From contig NZ_UAPQ01000001.1 of assembly GCF_900444995.1 (NCBI RefSeq), positions 744,001 to 808,000 of the forward strand: a DNA stretch of 64,000 nt, in the 5' to 3' direction. Below are positions 52,347 to 64,000 of the stretch, in pieces. The number at the start of each line of letters is the position of its first letter. The stretch's first letter is position 1. This stretch comes from Actinomyces bovis. GTDB taxonomy: Bacteria > Actinomycetota > Actinomycetes > Actinomycetales > Actinomycetaceae. The notes under the pieces were generated by a model. That model did not search any database. It saw only the letters and a list, made by a program, of their open reading frames with translations, and was not told the DNA's origin. The position numbers were made by a program, and so were the translations under genes.

Positions 52347-53756
52347 TCATAGGCGGACGGCGTAGGGCATGAGCTGGCTGTAGCGCATCGGCCCGACCCG
52401 TACTGACTGGCCGGGCCGGGGCGCGTCGATCATCTGGCCGTTGCCGACGTACATGGCGACGTGGTGGATGTCGGCTGTGCCGCCGTAGGAGAAGAAGAGC
52501 ATGTCGCCGGGTTGCACCTGGCTGACAGGCACTTTGGTGCCTCGGTTGTACTGGTAGGCGGCAAAATGCGGCAATTTGATGCCAAGCTTGGCCCACACCA
52601 CCATCATCAGGCCCGAGCAGTCCACGCCCGAATCTGAGGCACCACCCCAAACGTAGGGCACCCCCTGGTATTGCAAGGCGATCTGCACGGCCTGCGCCCC
52701 TAGTCCTGATCCCGACGCCGAAGCGGGCGCTGGTGCCGGAGCGGGCGCTGGCGCTGGCGCTGGCGCGGGGTTTCTAGGCGCAGGCGGGTTCCAACTCGGC
52801 GGTTCTGCGGTGGGCGCCGGGGCTCCGGTGGCTTCGGCGGCTCCTGTTGCCGGTTGGGGTGCGGCTGCCGCATTTGCCTGCGAGTTCGCCAGGGCCGGGC
52901 TGCTGGCGCTCTGCTGCGCTGCTTGACCTGCCGCGTCCTGCACCGCCCCAGCTTCCAGGCTGCGGCGCGCAGCCTCTTCCTGAGCCTGTTGGCGAGTGGC
53001 CTGAAGCTGGTCTTGCCGCTGGGTCTCCAGTTCCACGGTGGTGTGGCGCTGGGCGGCAAGCTGCGCAATCAATTCGCTTCGGCGCCCTTGCGCTAGCTGG
53101 ACGGCGGTGCGTGCGGTCTGGGCGGCGGTGTCTGCCTGAGTTTTGGCGGTGTCGGCCTGAGTGGCGGCAGTCTGCTGGGCTGCCTGCTGGCGGTTAGCGA
53201 CGGCGCGCATGGTGTTGGCAACGGTCTGCATTGCCTCTACCTGTTGCAGTTCGGCATCGGTGTTTTCCGCCATCCGGTCCAGGTGCGCCTTGGCTTCGGC
53301 AACCTCTGTGAAAGTGGAGGCGCCAAAGTAGGGAGCTAGGAACTGTAGGGGGTCGGAGCCCTGCTGATAGGTGGCAACGACGACGTCGGCCAGAGCGCCG
53401 CGAGCCTCTTTGGTGGCTTGAGCGGCCTGGTCTGCTGCTTGGGTGGCGCTGGCGGCCGTGGACTGGGCGGTGCTGAGGTCGTCGTGGCTGCGCAGGTAGT
53501 CCTGATTGGCGCGCTCGGCTTGAAGCTCGGCGGCTTGGGTGTCAGCGGTGAGCTGGGCCAGGGAGGCTTCGAGTGCACCGATGGAGGCGGTGGTGGTCTG
53601 CTCGGCAGATTTGGCTTGTTGAACCTGGGCTTCGGTGACTTCATCGGCTCCGGCGGCTGGGCTGAGTGCTCCCGCGAGCGCCAGCACGAGCGCGACGGCG
53701 GCTGCCCTCAGACCGTACCGGCGTTTAATTAATGCCAATGAGTCGGATGAAATCAC
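52347..53756 (-). CDS. Secreted NlpC/P60 peptidoglycan endopeptidase
   Basis: 469 aa cell-wall hydrolase of the RipA/NlpC type. GTG start, signal peptide (AVALVLALAGALSPAAGA), a ~230-residue Gln/Ala-rich coiled-coil domain, a Pro/Ala linker, and a C-terminal C40 domain with catalytic Cys in VDCSGLMM, His in IHHVAMYVG and a third polar residue after MIDAPRPG. The coiled coil probably occludes the active site until septal activation, as in RipA (family knowledge). Convergent with ppa after 21 bases. Confidence 0.92.
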   Translation of the reverse strand: MISSDSLALIKRRYGLRAAAVALVLALAGALSPAAGADEVTEAQVQQAKSAEQTTTASIGALEASLAQLTADTQAAELQAERANQDYLRSHDDLSTAQSTAASATQAADQAAQATKEARGALADVVVATYQQGSDPLQFLAPYFGASTFTEVAEAKAHLDRMAENTDAELQQVEAMQTVANTMRAVANRQQAAQQTAATQADTAKTQADTAAQTARTAVQLAQGRRSELIAQLAAQRHTTVELETQRQDQLQATRQQAQEEAARRSLEAGAVQDAAGQAAQQSASSPALANSQANAAAAPQPATGAAEATGAPAPTAEPPSWNPPAPRNPAPAPAPAPAPAPAPASASGSGLGAQAVQIALQYQGVPYVWGGASDSGVDCSGLMMVVWAKLGIKLPHFAAYQYNRGTKVPVSQVQPGDMLFFSYGGTADIHHVAMYVGNGQMIDAPRPGQSVRVGPMRYSQLMPYAVRL

Positions 53757-53947
53757 GAGGTCACGCTAACAACAGGAACATCATGAGGGAACACCTTTCA
53801 CATTAGTCACAGGCGTCATTTTGATGACGGCGTGGTCGCGCGGCGATCACACCCACCGGCAGCCCGGCGCCGTCGTCGTTATGGTCGAACCGCCCACTAC
53901 GCGGGCAGCCCTCCTCCACGCCGCACCCCGCCAGTTATCGTCCAGGC

Positions 53948-55309
53948 ATGCCTGAAAACCACGACGCCGCCCCCACCCTGCCCACCGCCGCCAACCCCAC
54001 CGGCTGGCGCTTTGAGACCAAGCAAGTCCAAGCCGGTCATATCCCCGACGCCGACACCGGCGCCCGCGCCATCCCGATCTACCAGTCCACCTCCTTCGTC
54101 TTCCCCGACGCCCAGGAGGCCGCCGACCGCTTTGCCCTCAAATCCCTAGGCCCCATCTACACGCGGCTGGACAACCCCACCAACCAGATCGTGGCCCAGC
54201 GCATCGCCGCGCTAGAGGGAGGCGTGGGGGCGCTGCTGGTGGCCTCTGGCCTGGCCGCCGAGACCCTGACCTTCCTGACTCTGGGCGGGCAAGGCTCCAA
54301 TATCGTGGCCTCCCCTTCCCTGTATGGCGGCACCACCAACCTGCTCACCTACACACTGCCGCGCCTGGGCATTGAGACCCGTTTTGTGACGGAGCCCAGC
54401 GACCCCGCCGCCTGGGCAGCCCTGGCCGATGAGCGCACTATCTGCTTCTTTGGCGAGTCCATTCCCAACCCCAAGGGCGACATCCTGGATATTGAGCCCA
54501 TCGCGGCCACCGCCCACGCCCAAGGCATCCCCCTGGTAGTGGACAACACCATGGCTTCCCCGTACCTGATCCGCCCCATTGAATGGGGCGCGGATATTGT
54601 GGTGGAGTCCGCCACCAAGTTCTTGGGCGGGCACGGTTCTTCCGTGCTGGGCGCGATCGTAGACGCCGGAAACTTTGACTTTGCTAAGTATCCTGAACGA
54701 TTCTCCGGCTTCAACACTCCCACTCCCTCCTACAACGGGCTCGTATATGCCCGTGACCTTGGTGTAGGCGGGGCGCTGGGCGCCAACTTGGCCTTCATCC
54801 TGAAAGCCGTCACCGAGGGCCAGCGGGATATGGGCTTTGCCGCCTCCCCTATGAATGCTTTCCTGGTGGCCCAGGGCGTGGAGACCCTCTCCTTGCGCAT
54901 GGAGCGGCACGTGGACAACACCCTGGCGGTGGCTCGCTGGTTGGAGGCGCGCCCGGAGGTGGCTGAGGTGCGCTACTCCGGCCTGGAGTCCAGCCCCTAC
55001 TACCAGTTGCACCGCAAGTACTGCCCGCGTGGGGCTGGCAGCGTCTTTGCCTTTGACTTGGCTGGCGGGCGTGAGGCCGGGGAGGCCTTCATGGATCACC
55101 TCACGCTCTTTTCTAACCTGGCGAATATTGGCGACGTGCGTTCCCTGTGCGTGCATCCGGCCAGCACCACGCACTCCCAGCTTGACGACGCCGGCCTAGC
55201 CCGGGCCGGGATCACCCCTGGGACAGTGCGCCTGAGCATCGGCATCGAGCATATTGATGACATCCTCGCGGATCTGGAGCAGGCCCTCGACGCCGTCGCC
55301 AAGCTCTAA
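53948..55309 (+). CDS. metY: O-acetylhomoserine aminocarboxypropyltransferase (sulfhydrylase)
   Basis: PLP enzyme making homocysteine from O-acetylhomoserine and sulfide. 453 aa Cys/Met-metabolism family with ARAIPIYQSTSFVF, YTRLDNPTN, SLYGGTTNLL, VVDNTMASPYLIRPIEWGAD and the PLP lysine in SATKFLGGHG; SLCVHPASTTHSQL near the C-terminus. The NPTNQIVAQRIAALEGG pattern and length favour MetY over MetB. metX follows, giving a two-gene direct-sulfhydrylation unit. The gap upstream (53757-53947) shows no confirmed riboswitch. Confidence 0.94.
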   Translation: MPENHDAAPTLPTAANPTGWRFETKQVQAGHIPDADTGARAIPIYQSTSFVFPDAQEAADRFALKSLGPIYTRLDNPTNQIVAQRIAALEGGVGALLVASGLAAETLTFLTLGGQGSNIVASPSLYGGTTNLLTYTLPRLGIETRFVTEPSDPAAWAALADERTICFFGESIPNPKGDILDIEPIAATAHAQGIPLVVDNTMASPYLIRPIEWGADIVVESATKFLGGHGSSVLGAIVDAGNFDFAKYPERFSGFNTPTPSYNGLVYARDLGVGGALGANLAFILKAVTEGQRDMGFAASPMNAFLVAQGVETLSLRMERHVDNTLAVARWLEARPEVAEVRYSGLESSPYYQLHRKYCPRGAGSVFAFDLAGGREAGEAFMDHLTLFSNLANIGDVRSLCVHPASTTHSQLDDAGLARAGITPGTVRLSIGIEHIDDILADLEQALDAVAKL

Positions 55310-55362
55310 GGAGTGGGAGACGGCACCCCAGCTTTAGCCATGGCACCCAAAGCTGACCAATT

Positions 55363-55417
55363 CGCCCGTTTGTGACGTAAACGCCTGCAGTGCGGGCGAA
55401 CTCGTCACAAACGGGCG
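55363..55417. repeat. Interspersed palindromic element, copy C
   Basis: 27-nt arms (55363-55389 and 55391-55417) around G55390; 22 of 27 pair. It shares CGCCCGTTTGTGACG with copies A and B, and continues at the right with GTTTACGTCA, a partial extra unit as in copy A. It lies between co-directional metY and metX, so termination between them is possible. Confidence 0.85.
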
Positions 55418-55437
55418 TTTACGTCAGAATCTTGAGC

Positions 55438-56619
55438 ATGACGAGCAGCCCAGACGCCCCCGTGCCCGCTGTCTCCTCCGCCTCCCTAAAACTCAGGCAA
55501 CGGGCAGCGGGCAGCCCCACCGGCGCTTGGCGCCCTGGCGCAGACCCCGGCGAACGCCAATTCCTAGAGATCGGCGACCTCCCACTGGCTTCCGGAGAGA
55601 CCCTGCCCGACACTGTGCTCGCCTTCGAAACCTGGGGTGAACTCAGCCCTGCCCGCGACAACGCCGTCCTAGTCCTACATGCCCTGACCGGCGACTCCCA
55701 CGTCACCGGTGAAGCTGGACCCGGCCACCCCACCCCCGGCTGGTGGGCCGACGTCGTAGGCCCCGGCAAGGCTGTGGACACTGAACGCTTCTTCGTGGTG
55801 GCCGCCAATATCCTGGGCGGCTGCCAGGGCACCACCGGCCCCTCCTCCACCGCCCCCGACGGGCGCCCCTGGGGCTCCCGCTTCCCCTGGCTGACCACCC
55901 GCGACCAAGTGGAAGCCGAGCGACTCCTGGCTGACGCCCTGGGGATTGAGGCCTTCGCCGTCGTAATTGGCGCTTCCCTAGGCGGACACCGCGCCATTGA
56001 GTGGGCCGTGACTTACCCTGAGCGAGTCCGCAACCTAGTGCTGGTAGCCACCGGCGCTTCCACCACCGCAGACCAGCTGGCCTGGTGCCACTTGCAGGAG
56101 CTCGCCATCGTCGGGGACGCGGCCTTCCAGGGAGGGGATTACTACTCTCACCCCACCGGCCCTATCCGCGGACTGGGCTTGGCTCGCGCCATCGCCCACA
56201 CCACTTACCGCTCTGCAGCCGAGCTGGACGCACGCTTTGGCCGGGCCCACCAGGGCAGTGAAGACCCAGCCGTGGGTGGCCGCTACCAGGTTGAGTCTTA
56301 CTTGGACTATCACGCGGGCAAGCTCCTGGGCCGCTTTGACGCCAACACCTACCTGATCGTCACCCACTCCATGATGGTTCACGATGTCGGCATTGGGCGC
56401 GGCGGCACCCAGGCGGCTTTGGGACGAGTCACGGCGCGCACCTTGGTGGTGGACGTGGACTCTGACCGCCTCTTCCTAACACCTCAGGCCGACCAGCTAG
56501 AGCACTGCATTCCCGGGGCGCAGCGCGCCACCGTGCACTCCCTGTATGGGCACGACGGTTTCCTGATCGAATCCGAGCAGATGAGCCGCATCCTCTCCGG
56601 CTTCCTGGCGGGCGTCTGA
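55438..56619 (+). CDS. metX: Homoserine O-acetyltransferase
   Basis: Acetylates homoserine to supply MetY. 393 aa alpha/beta hydrolase: LHALTGDSHV, GPGKAVDTERFFVVAANILGGCQGTTGPSS (abbreviated signature GGCQGTTGP), the nucleophile elbow GASLGGH (usually GGSMGG), VDSDRLF for the Asp and GHDGFLIE for the His. ATG 55438 (MTSSPDAP) was chosen; the frame is open back into the palindrome. Confidence 0.94.
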   Translation: MTSSPDAPVPAVSSASLKLRQRAAGSPTGAWRPGADPGERQFLEIGDLPLASGETLPDTVLAFETWGELSPARDNAVLVLHALTGDSHVTGEAGPGHPTPGWWADVVGPGKAVDTERFFVVAANILGGCQGTTGPSSTAPDGRPWGSRFPWLTTRDQVEAERLLADALGIEAFAVVIGASLGGHRAIEWAVTYPERVRNLVLVATGASTTADQLAWCHLQELAIVGDAAFQGGDYYSHPTGPIRGLGLARAIAHTTYRSAAELDARFGRAHQGSEDPAVGGRYQVESYLDYHAGKLLGRFDANTYLIVTHSMMVHDVGIGRGGTQAALGRVTARTLVVDVDSDRLFLTPQADQLEHCIPGAQRATVHSLYGHDGFLIESEQMSRILSGFLAGV

Positions 56620-56745
56620 CGCTTGCGCCCAGGCCTGGGCACCTGCCCGAACCCACGCCGCAGCGCCCGCCGAGCACCGTCCCGCACGCCCTACTAGTGG
56701 TCAAGCAAGATTCGCGAACAGTCGGCGAGCAAAGTGGGCGGTAGC

Positions 56746-58071
56746 TCAGCGCTGCTCGCGACGACTGCGCCTACTGTCGGCAGCGCCAGCCGCGCCGTCG
56801 GTGGCCTGCTGCTCAGTGCCCTGTGTTTTTGTGACCTCATCGAGGGCTTCGCGCAGACTCGGACCACGCACCCCGAAGCGCCACACATGCCAGCCGTCAG
56901 CATCCTGGGTGCCTTGAGCGGCATCGGCGGCAGCACTGGGGTCGGTGAAAGTGCGCCCATCAGCCAGGGTAATGACGCCTTGCGGGGAGAGCGTCGCCTC
57001 GTGGAAGATGCCCCGGCGCAGACGCTGCCAGACAATGGCTGTGTCCCGTTCGAGCACGGTGCCAACTATTTGCAGGGCAGCCGTGGCTTCCGTCTCGCTC
57101 ATGCGGGTGAAGCCCTCCACCGGAGTGGGGGCGTCACCGTGCGAAGGCGCGGTTGGTGGCGCAGGCTGGGCAGCCTCGGGGGAGTCCGCGGAAACACCCG
57201 TAGTTCCGCCCACATTTGAGACAGTGGGGGCGTCCAGCGTGATCTCGATGTCCTCGTCAGGGGACTGGTCTGCGGGGGGATTGGGCGCCACCCGCGCTGA
57301 CTTGACCGGCGCAGGCAGGCTGGAGGCAGGCGCCGCAGCCTGGCCACCGCCCTGGATCCCCTGGGCGGGGGTAACGGGCGTCTGCGCAGTGTCAGGCGTC
57401 GGCGTCGGCGTCGATTGAGTTGAGGCGACGACGTTGTCCCCCTGCGCCTCTGGCTCTTCATTCACCACGGAGGTGTCCCCGGCGATCACCGGGCGCGCAG
57501 CCCGACGGGAGGCCAACAGTCGCGCCGACTGGGAGAAGACCTGCGGCTCCACCCGCTGCAGGTCCACCAACCGCCGCCCGGAAGAGAACTCCCGCACGGA
57601 CAGCAGCCGCAACTCCACCCCTGAAGTGGCCAGAACCGCCAGGGAAGAACGCACCGAGTCAGTAATCCGGGTGGCCACGATGATCAGACGCGGCCCCGGT
57701 TCCACCCGCCCGGGCATGGACTCGCGGAACTCGTTCCAGTCTTCCCGGAAGGTCTGCAAACCGCCGGGGTAACGCTTAGCTAGGTCCGCCCAGCCAGCAG
57801 AAGCCACGGTGGCCAGATGCGCCATAGAGGCGACAATCACGGAAGGGTCAAGCTCCTCAATGACCTCCACCGCCACCACCTGCCCGGCTGGGTCAAGGGC
57901 TGTCAGGACGGTTCCGGCGTCGTTCCAACAGACAGGAAATAGCGGGGCGGAGAGGATCTCCACAATGTGATGGCGCACCTGGTCCAGGGCCTCACGACGG
58001 GCAGCCTCTCCAGCCTCGTGTCCGAGACGCGCTGGAGCCAAGCCTCCGTCGTGGAGCTCGAACAAAGCCAT
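56746..58071 (-). CDS. Unknown protein with a C-terminal RAMA-like domain
   Basis: 441 aa. Residues ~1-190 are a conserved-looking alpha/beta domain (VRHHIVEILSAPLFPVCW, VVAVEVIEELDPSVIVASMAHLA, RLIIVATRI, VELRLLSVREF). A ~130-residue Pro/Thr/Ala linker follows, then a ~75-residue domain (RLRRGIFHEATLSPQGVITLADGRTFTDPS, HVWRFG; cut here) that resembles the RAMA domain of restriction and methylase-associated proteins: a G-rich turn, 'dGr.f.sPSaAA' and a closing W..W/F. A nuclease-like fold in the N-terminal domain is conceivable but no D-ExK triad is evident. ATG 58071 has AGGAGG eight bases upstream. Confidence 0.7.
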   Translation of the reverse strand: MALFELHDGGLAPARLGHEAGEAARREALDQVRHHIVEILSAPLFPVCWNDAGTVLTALDPAGQVVAVEVIEELDPSVIVASMAHLATVASAGWADLAKRYPGGLQTFREDWNEFRESMPGRVEPGPRLIIVATRITDSVRSSLAVLATSGVELRLLSVREFSSGRRLVDLQRVEPQVFSQSARLLASRRAARPVIAGDTSVVNEEPEAQGDNVVASTQSTPTPTPDTAQTPVTPAQGIQGGGQAAAPASSLPAPVKSARVAPNPPADQSPDEDIEITLDAPTVSNVGGTTGVSADSPEAAQPAPPTAPSHGDAPTPVEGFTRMSETEATAALQIVGTVLERDTAIVWQRLRRGIFHEATLSPQGVITLADGRTFTDPSAAADAAQGTQDADGWHVWRFGVRGPSLREALDEVTKTQGTEQQATDGAAGAADSRRSRREQR

Positions 58072-58283
58072 TTCCACGTCCTCCTAGTCTGCGGTTTCAC
58101 CTAGGGCTGCCTGGGGAGCTCGGCGGGCCTAAGGGTGACCTGCCCATACTCTCACGTCGAGCCCCTAAGCACCTGCCGAGGCTCAGCCCCCGCAATGCAC
58201 CTCTGCTCACAAATGTGCAGTAATTGCGGGCACATTGCGCCACCTTGCGCTTTTTTACCGCCGTCCCAGCGGCGCGCCGCGGT

Positions 58284-58323
58284 GCGCCCCAGACCCAAGC
58301 AGCGCGCCCCAGGCCCAGGCAGC
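58284..58323. repeat. 20-nt tandem duplication
   Basis: GCGCCCCAGRCCCARGCAGC twice, 58284-58303 and 58304-58323, differing at two positions, immediately before the ppdK terminator stem. Confidence 0.8.
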
Positions 58324-58358
58324 GCGCGGGGCCAGTGGTCGGTCCACCGGCCCCGCGC
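58324..58358 (-). terminator. Hairpin after ppdK
   Basis: GCGCGGGGCC (58324-58333) pairs perfectly with 58349-58358; after one mismatch GTGG/CCAC extends the stem, loop TCGGT. Lies 66 bases past the ppdK stop on the minus strand; no U-run. Confidence 0.65.
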
Positions 58359-58423
58359 AGCTCATTCAGCCCAGCGGGAGGAGGGCGCGCTCTACGCCGT
58401 CGCTCCGCCAGATTCCAGCAGGC

Positions 58424-61129
<2,706 letters not shown>

Positions 61130-61235
61130 CTTTGCCTCTTTCTGTTCGGTGTTCGTGTGGAACAGGCAGAACGGCGCCGCGCAGGCGCACATGACCCACT
61201 GTATGTGTCGGAGGTCCCATCTCCAAGGGCAAAGG

Positions 61236-61265
61236 TGAGGGGCTGACCCGTTTGGGTCAGCCCCT
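61236..61265 (-). terminator. Hairpin terminator after clpC
   Basis: GAGGGGCTGACCC (61236-61248) pairs perfectly over 13 bp with 61253-61265, loop GTTT. It lies 26 bases after the clpC stop and ~107 bases before the ppdK start. Confidence 0.85.
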
Positions 61266-61290
61266 CTAGCCCTAATCAGCTTGAGGTCGC

Positions 61291-63984
61291 TCAGGCGCCC
61301 GGCTGCGCACCGCCCTCAGGTAGGCCGGTGGCAGGCTCAATGGACGCTGCGGGCTCAGCAGGTGCCGCCGGCTCAGTTACCTCCGCCGCGGCGGCCTGGA
61401 CGTCACCAGTGCCTTCAGCCGCACCAGCCCCGCCGTCGGCACTGCCGCCACTGCCCCCCTGGGCCTCGTCTACGGCGGCGACCGCGGCCTCAGCGGCAGC
61501 AACCGCAGCGTCATCAGCCTTCATGCGGTCCGTCCAGGGCTCGCCTTTGAAGATGAACTCCCCGAGCAGGCCCTCACCCTGAGCGTCGACCGTGACCTTC
61601 TGGCCCCGCTCGATCTCCCCGAAGAGAATCTTCTCGCTCAGGGCATCCTCAATGTCGCGCTGGATGGCACGGCGCAATGGGCGGGCGCCCAGCACCGGGT
61701 CAAAGCCGCGTTCGGCCAGCAGCTCTTTGGCGGCGTCGGTCAGGGCGATGGTCATTTCCTGCTCTGCCAGGCGCTGGTCCAGGCGCGCGATCATCAGGTC
61801 GACGATCTGGCGCACCTCCGGCTTGGTCAGCTGCGGGAAGACGATCAGTTCGTCCACACGGTTGAGGAACTCCGGGCGGAACTGCTGCTTGAGCTCACGG
61901 TTGACGTGGTTCTTCATCTCCTCGTAGTCCATGGTCCCACCCTGGGTGGACTGGAAACCAGTGGCCACAGACTTGCCGATGTCCTTAGAACCGAGGTTCG
62001 TCGTCATGATGATGACGGTGTTCTTGAAGTCCACCACGCGGCCCTGCGCATCAGACAGGTGCCCGTCCTCCAGGATCTGCAACAGCGAGTTGAAGATATC
62101 CGGGTGGGCCTTCTCCACCTCATCAAAGAGGACCACGGAGAAGGGACGACGGCGTACCTTCTCGGTCAACTGGCCACCCTCGTCATAGCCCACGTAGCCG
62201 GGGGGCGCCCCGAAGAGCCGGGAAACAGTGTGCTTCTCCGCGAACTCGGACATATCCATCTGGATAAGCGCGGCCTCGTCGTCGAAAAGGAACTCTGCGA
62301 GAGCCTTAGCCAACTCCGTCTTACCCACACCGGTGGGGCCAGCGAAGATAAAGGAGCCGCCTGGGCGCTTGGGGTCCTTCAAGCCTGCGCGGGTGCGGCG
62401 GATGGACTTGGACAGCGCCTCAATGGCCTTGTCCTGCCCAATAATGCGTTTGTGGAGCTCAACCTCCATATTGAGCAGCTTGGCGGACTCAGCCTCAGTC
62501 AGCTTGACCACCGGGATGCCGGTGCTCATGGCCAAAACCTCAGCGATCAGGTTCTCGTCCACCTCGGCGACCTGGTCCAGATCCCCGTCCTTCCAAGCTT
62601 TCTCCTTGGCGGCACGCTGCTCGTTCAGGCGATGCTCGTCGTCACGTAGGGCAGCGGCGCGCTCAAAGTCCTGATCGTCAATCGCGGATTCCTTCTCCCG
62701 CTTGACGGCGGCGATCTGGTCGTCGATTTCGCGCAGCTCCGGCGGGGCGGTCATGCGGCGGATGCGTAGCCGGGCACCCGCCTCATCGATCAGGTCAATG
62801 GCCTTATCCGGCAGGAAGCGGTCATTGATGTAGCGGTCCGCGAGCTTAGCGGCGGAGTCGATGGCCTCGTCGGTGATGACGACGCGGTGGAATGCCTCAT
62901 AGCGGTCACGCAGCCCCTTGAGGATCGCAATGGTCTCCTCAATGGTGGGCTGGTTGACGGTCACCGGCTGGAAGCGGCGTTCCAAGGCGGCGTCCTTCTC
63001 AATCTTGCGGTACTCATCCAGGGTGGTCGCACCGATGGTCTGCAGTTCACCGCGCGCCAGCATGGGCTTGAGAATGGAGGCGGCGTCCACGGCGCCCTCG
63101 GCGGCCCCGGCGCCTACCAGGGTGTGGATCTCGTCGATGAACAGGATGATGTCACCGCGAGTGCGCACCTCCTTGAGCACCTTCTTGAGGCGCTCCTCAA
63201 AGTCACCGCGGTAGCGGGAGCCCGCCACCAGGGAGCCCATATCCAGGGAATACAGGTGCTTGTCACGCAGGGTCTCCGGAACATCGCCGTGGACAATCGC
63301 CTGAGCCAGTCCCTCGACGACGGCGGTCTTACCGACGCCAGGCTCACCAATCAGCACCGGGTTGTTCTTGGTGCGGCGGGACAGGATCTGCATAACCCGC
63401 TCCCGCTCCTCAAAGCGGCCAATCACCGGGTCCAGTTTGCCCTCACGGGCTGCGGCGGTGAGGTTGCGGCCAAACTGGTCCAGAATTGCCGAGCCGGAGG
63501 GTGTGCCTTCTTTGGAAGGGCCACCGGCGTTGACGGTCTCTTTGCCTTCGTAGCCGGAAAGCATCTGCATAACGGTCTGGCGGACGGAGGACAGGTCCGC
63601 GCCCAGGTTGGTCAGAACCTGAGCGGCCACGCCCTCACCCTCGCGCAGCAGGCCCAGCAAGATGTGCTCGGTGCCGATGTAGTTGTGGGACAGCTGCAGG
63701 GCTTCGCGCAGAGAAAGCTCTAGGACTTTCTTGGCGCGCGGGGTGAAGGGGATGTGTCCGGTGGGGGCGGACTGGCCTTCGCCAATGATCTCAATGACCT
63801 GGGCGCGAGTGGCGTCCAGGGAGATATCCATCGACTCCAGGGCCTTGGCGGCCACGCCCTCACCCTCGTGGATCAAGCCAAGAAGGAGGTGCTCCGTGCC
63901 GATGTAGTTGTGGCTGAGCGCGCGCGCCTCGTCCTGGGCCAGGACGACAACTCGGCGGGCGCGGTCGGTAAAGCGTTCAAACAC
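61291..63984 (-). CDS. clpC: ATP-dependent Clp protease ATPase subunit ClpC
   Basis: HSP100 unfoldase feeding ClpP. 897 aa: two Clp-N repeats (each [13 protein letters not shown] / [14 protein letters not shown]), first AAA with GEPGVGKT and [18 protein letters not shown], the UVR-type middle region ([15 protein letters not shown]), second AAA with GPTGVGKT and [17 protein letters not shown] ~60-residue Ala/Gly/Glu-rich C-terminal tail is appended. The GTG start has AAGGAG six bases upstream, at the window's right edge, so the promoter lies outside. Confidence 0.97.
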   Translation of the reverse strand: MFERFTDRARRVVVLAQDEARALSHNYIGTEHLLLGLIHEGEGVAAKALESMDISLDATRAQVIEIIGEGQSAPTGHIPFTPRAKKVLELSLREALQLSHNYIGTEHILLGLLREGEGVAAQVLTNLGADLSSVRQTVMQMLSGYEGKETVNAGGPSKEGTPSGSAILDQFGRNLTAAAREGKLDPVIGRFEERERVMQILSRRTKNNPVLIGEPGVGKTAVVEGLAQAIVHGDVPETLRDKHLYSLDMGSLVAGSRYRGDFEERLKKVLKEVRTRGDIILFIDEIHTLVGAGAAEGAVDAASILKPMLARGELQTIGATTLDEYRKIEKDAALERRFQPVTVNQPTIEETIAILKGLRDRYEAFHRVVITDEAIDSAAKLADRYINDRFLPDKAIDLIDEAGARLRIRRMTAPPELREIDDQIAAVKREKESAIDDQDFERAAALRDDEHRLNEQRAAKEKAWKDGDLDQVAEVDENLIAEVLAMSTGIPVVKLTEAESAKLLNMEVELHKRIIGQDKAIEALSKSIRRTRAGLKDPKRPGGSFIFAGPTGVGKTELAKALAEFLFDDEAALIQMDMSEFAEKHTVSRLFGAPPGYVGYDEGGQLTEKVRRRPFSVVLFDEVEKAHPDIFNSLLQILEDGHLSDAQGRVVDFKNTVIIMTTNLGSKDIGKSVATGFQSTQGGTMDYEEMKNHVNRELKQQFRPEFLNRVDELIVFPQLTKPEVRQIVDLMIARLDQRLAEQEMTIALTDAAKELLAERGFDPVLGARPLRRAIQRDIEDALSEKILFGEIERGQKVTVDAQGEGLLGEFIFKGEPWTDRMKADDAAVAAAEAAVAAVDEAQGGSGGSADGGAGAAEGTGDVQAAAAEVTEPAAPAEPAASIEPATGLPEGGAQPGA

Positions 63985-64000
63985 TGGTTTCTCCTTGGCA

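Larger units (their letters stand above)
58072..58423. other. Gap upstream of the RAMA-like gene and downstream of ppdK
   Basis: 352 bases. Contains the ppdK terminator hairpin (58324-58358), a 20-nt tandem duplication (58284-58323), and a small inverted region around CCCGCAATGCAC / GTGCAGTAATTGCGGG (58190-58226) that could form a hairpin. No gene seen. Confidence 0.55.

Noticed and set aside
53757-53860. TGTGA half-sites upstream of the NlpC/P60 gene as a CRP or MtrA operator
   Set aside because: Two TGTGA words are present, but spacing and orientation fit neither consensus well enough.
53757-53947. Possible SAM riboswitch before metY
   Set aside because: A CGGGCAGCCCTCC stretch recalls the SAM-IV core, but the required outer stem and downstream elements are not seen within ~70 bases. 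A cmsearch against Rfam SAM models would settle it.

Overview
The window looks like a contiguous piece of a high-GC actinobacterial chromosome. The best guess is Actinomycetaceae (Actinomyces or Schaalia-like). The evidence is GC-rich third positions, many GTG starts, several probable leaderless transcripts, an Ala/Pro-rich proteome, and gene orders that, from memory, match actinobacterial blocks such as ppa/dacB/hpt/ftsH/folE/folP/folB-folK/DUF3180/DUF2520/panC/panD/lysS/clpC. No transposase, prophage, CRISPR array, rRNA or tRNA was found. The sequence is coding-dense, with about 50 genes and roughly 7 kb of intergenic DNA. Layout, 1-14.8 kb: the 3' part of an adenosine deaminase gene; an EamA exporter overlapping murB; a 32-residue ribosomal protein (bS22-like) beside an excisionase-type HTH gene; a TrkH/TrkA potassium uptake pair; an aldose epimerase diverging from transketolase; radA; an Ala-rich membrane-anchored protein; and a SorC-family sugar regulator. 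15-22 kb: a complete glycerol locus, with the translationally coupled anaerobic G3P dehydrogenase glpABC diverging from glpF-glpK, and the SorC regulator downstream. 22.3-24.6 kb: a small operon made of a Cys-rich protein, a CoA-disulfide reductase fused to a rhodanese, and a CsoR-fold repressor whose ligand set fits the persulfide sensor CstR. A clean G/C-tract operator sits in its promoter. 24.7-32.4 kb: a lactate region with the permease lctP, lutABC (Fe-S lactate oxidation), a protein built of four DivIVA-type repeats, and an FMN-dependent lactate dehydrogenase with a DtxR/IdeR-like box upstream. 32.6-47.5 kb: lysS, panD, panC, a DUF2520 oxidoreductase-like gene, two PH-domain membrane proteins, DUF3180, a folB-folK fusion with a very long linker, folP, an AAA ATPase islet in the opposite orientation, folE and ftsH. 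47.8-64 kb: AIM24, a MbcA/Xre-type antitoxin followed by what may be a RES toxin remnant, hpt, dacB, ppa, an NlpC/P60 hydrolase, metY-metX, a RAMA-like protein, pyruvate phosphate dikinase and clpC. How the genes fit together: much of the window deals with feeding on fermentation products. Glycerol enters by GlpF, is phosphorylated by GlpK and oxidised by GlpABC. Lactate enters by LctP and is oxidised by either the Fe-S LutABC complex or the iron-free LldD. Pyruvate can be returned to PEP by PPDK. The second theme is cofactor synthesis (folate, pantothenate), with housekeeping proteolysis (FtsH, ClpC). Non-coding structure of note: a family of about 55-75 bp interspersed palindromes with three copies, a perfect 30-bp inverted repeat between panC and panD, several hairpin terminators, and a striking excess of the odd palindrome GACGSCGTC, including in intergenic DNA.
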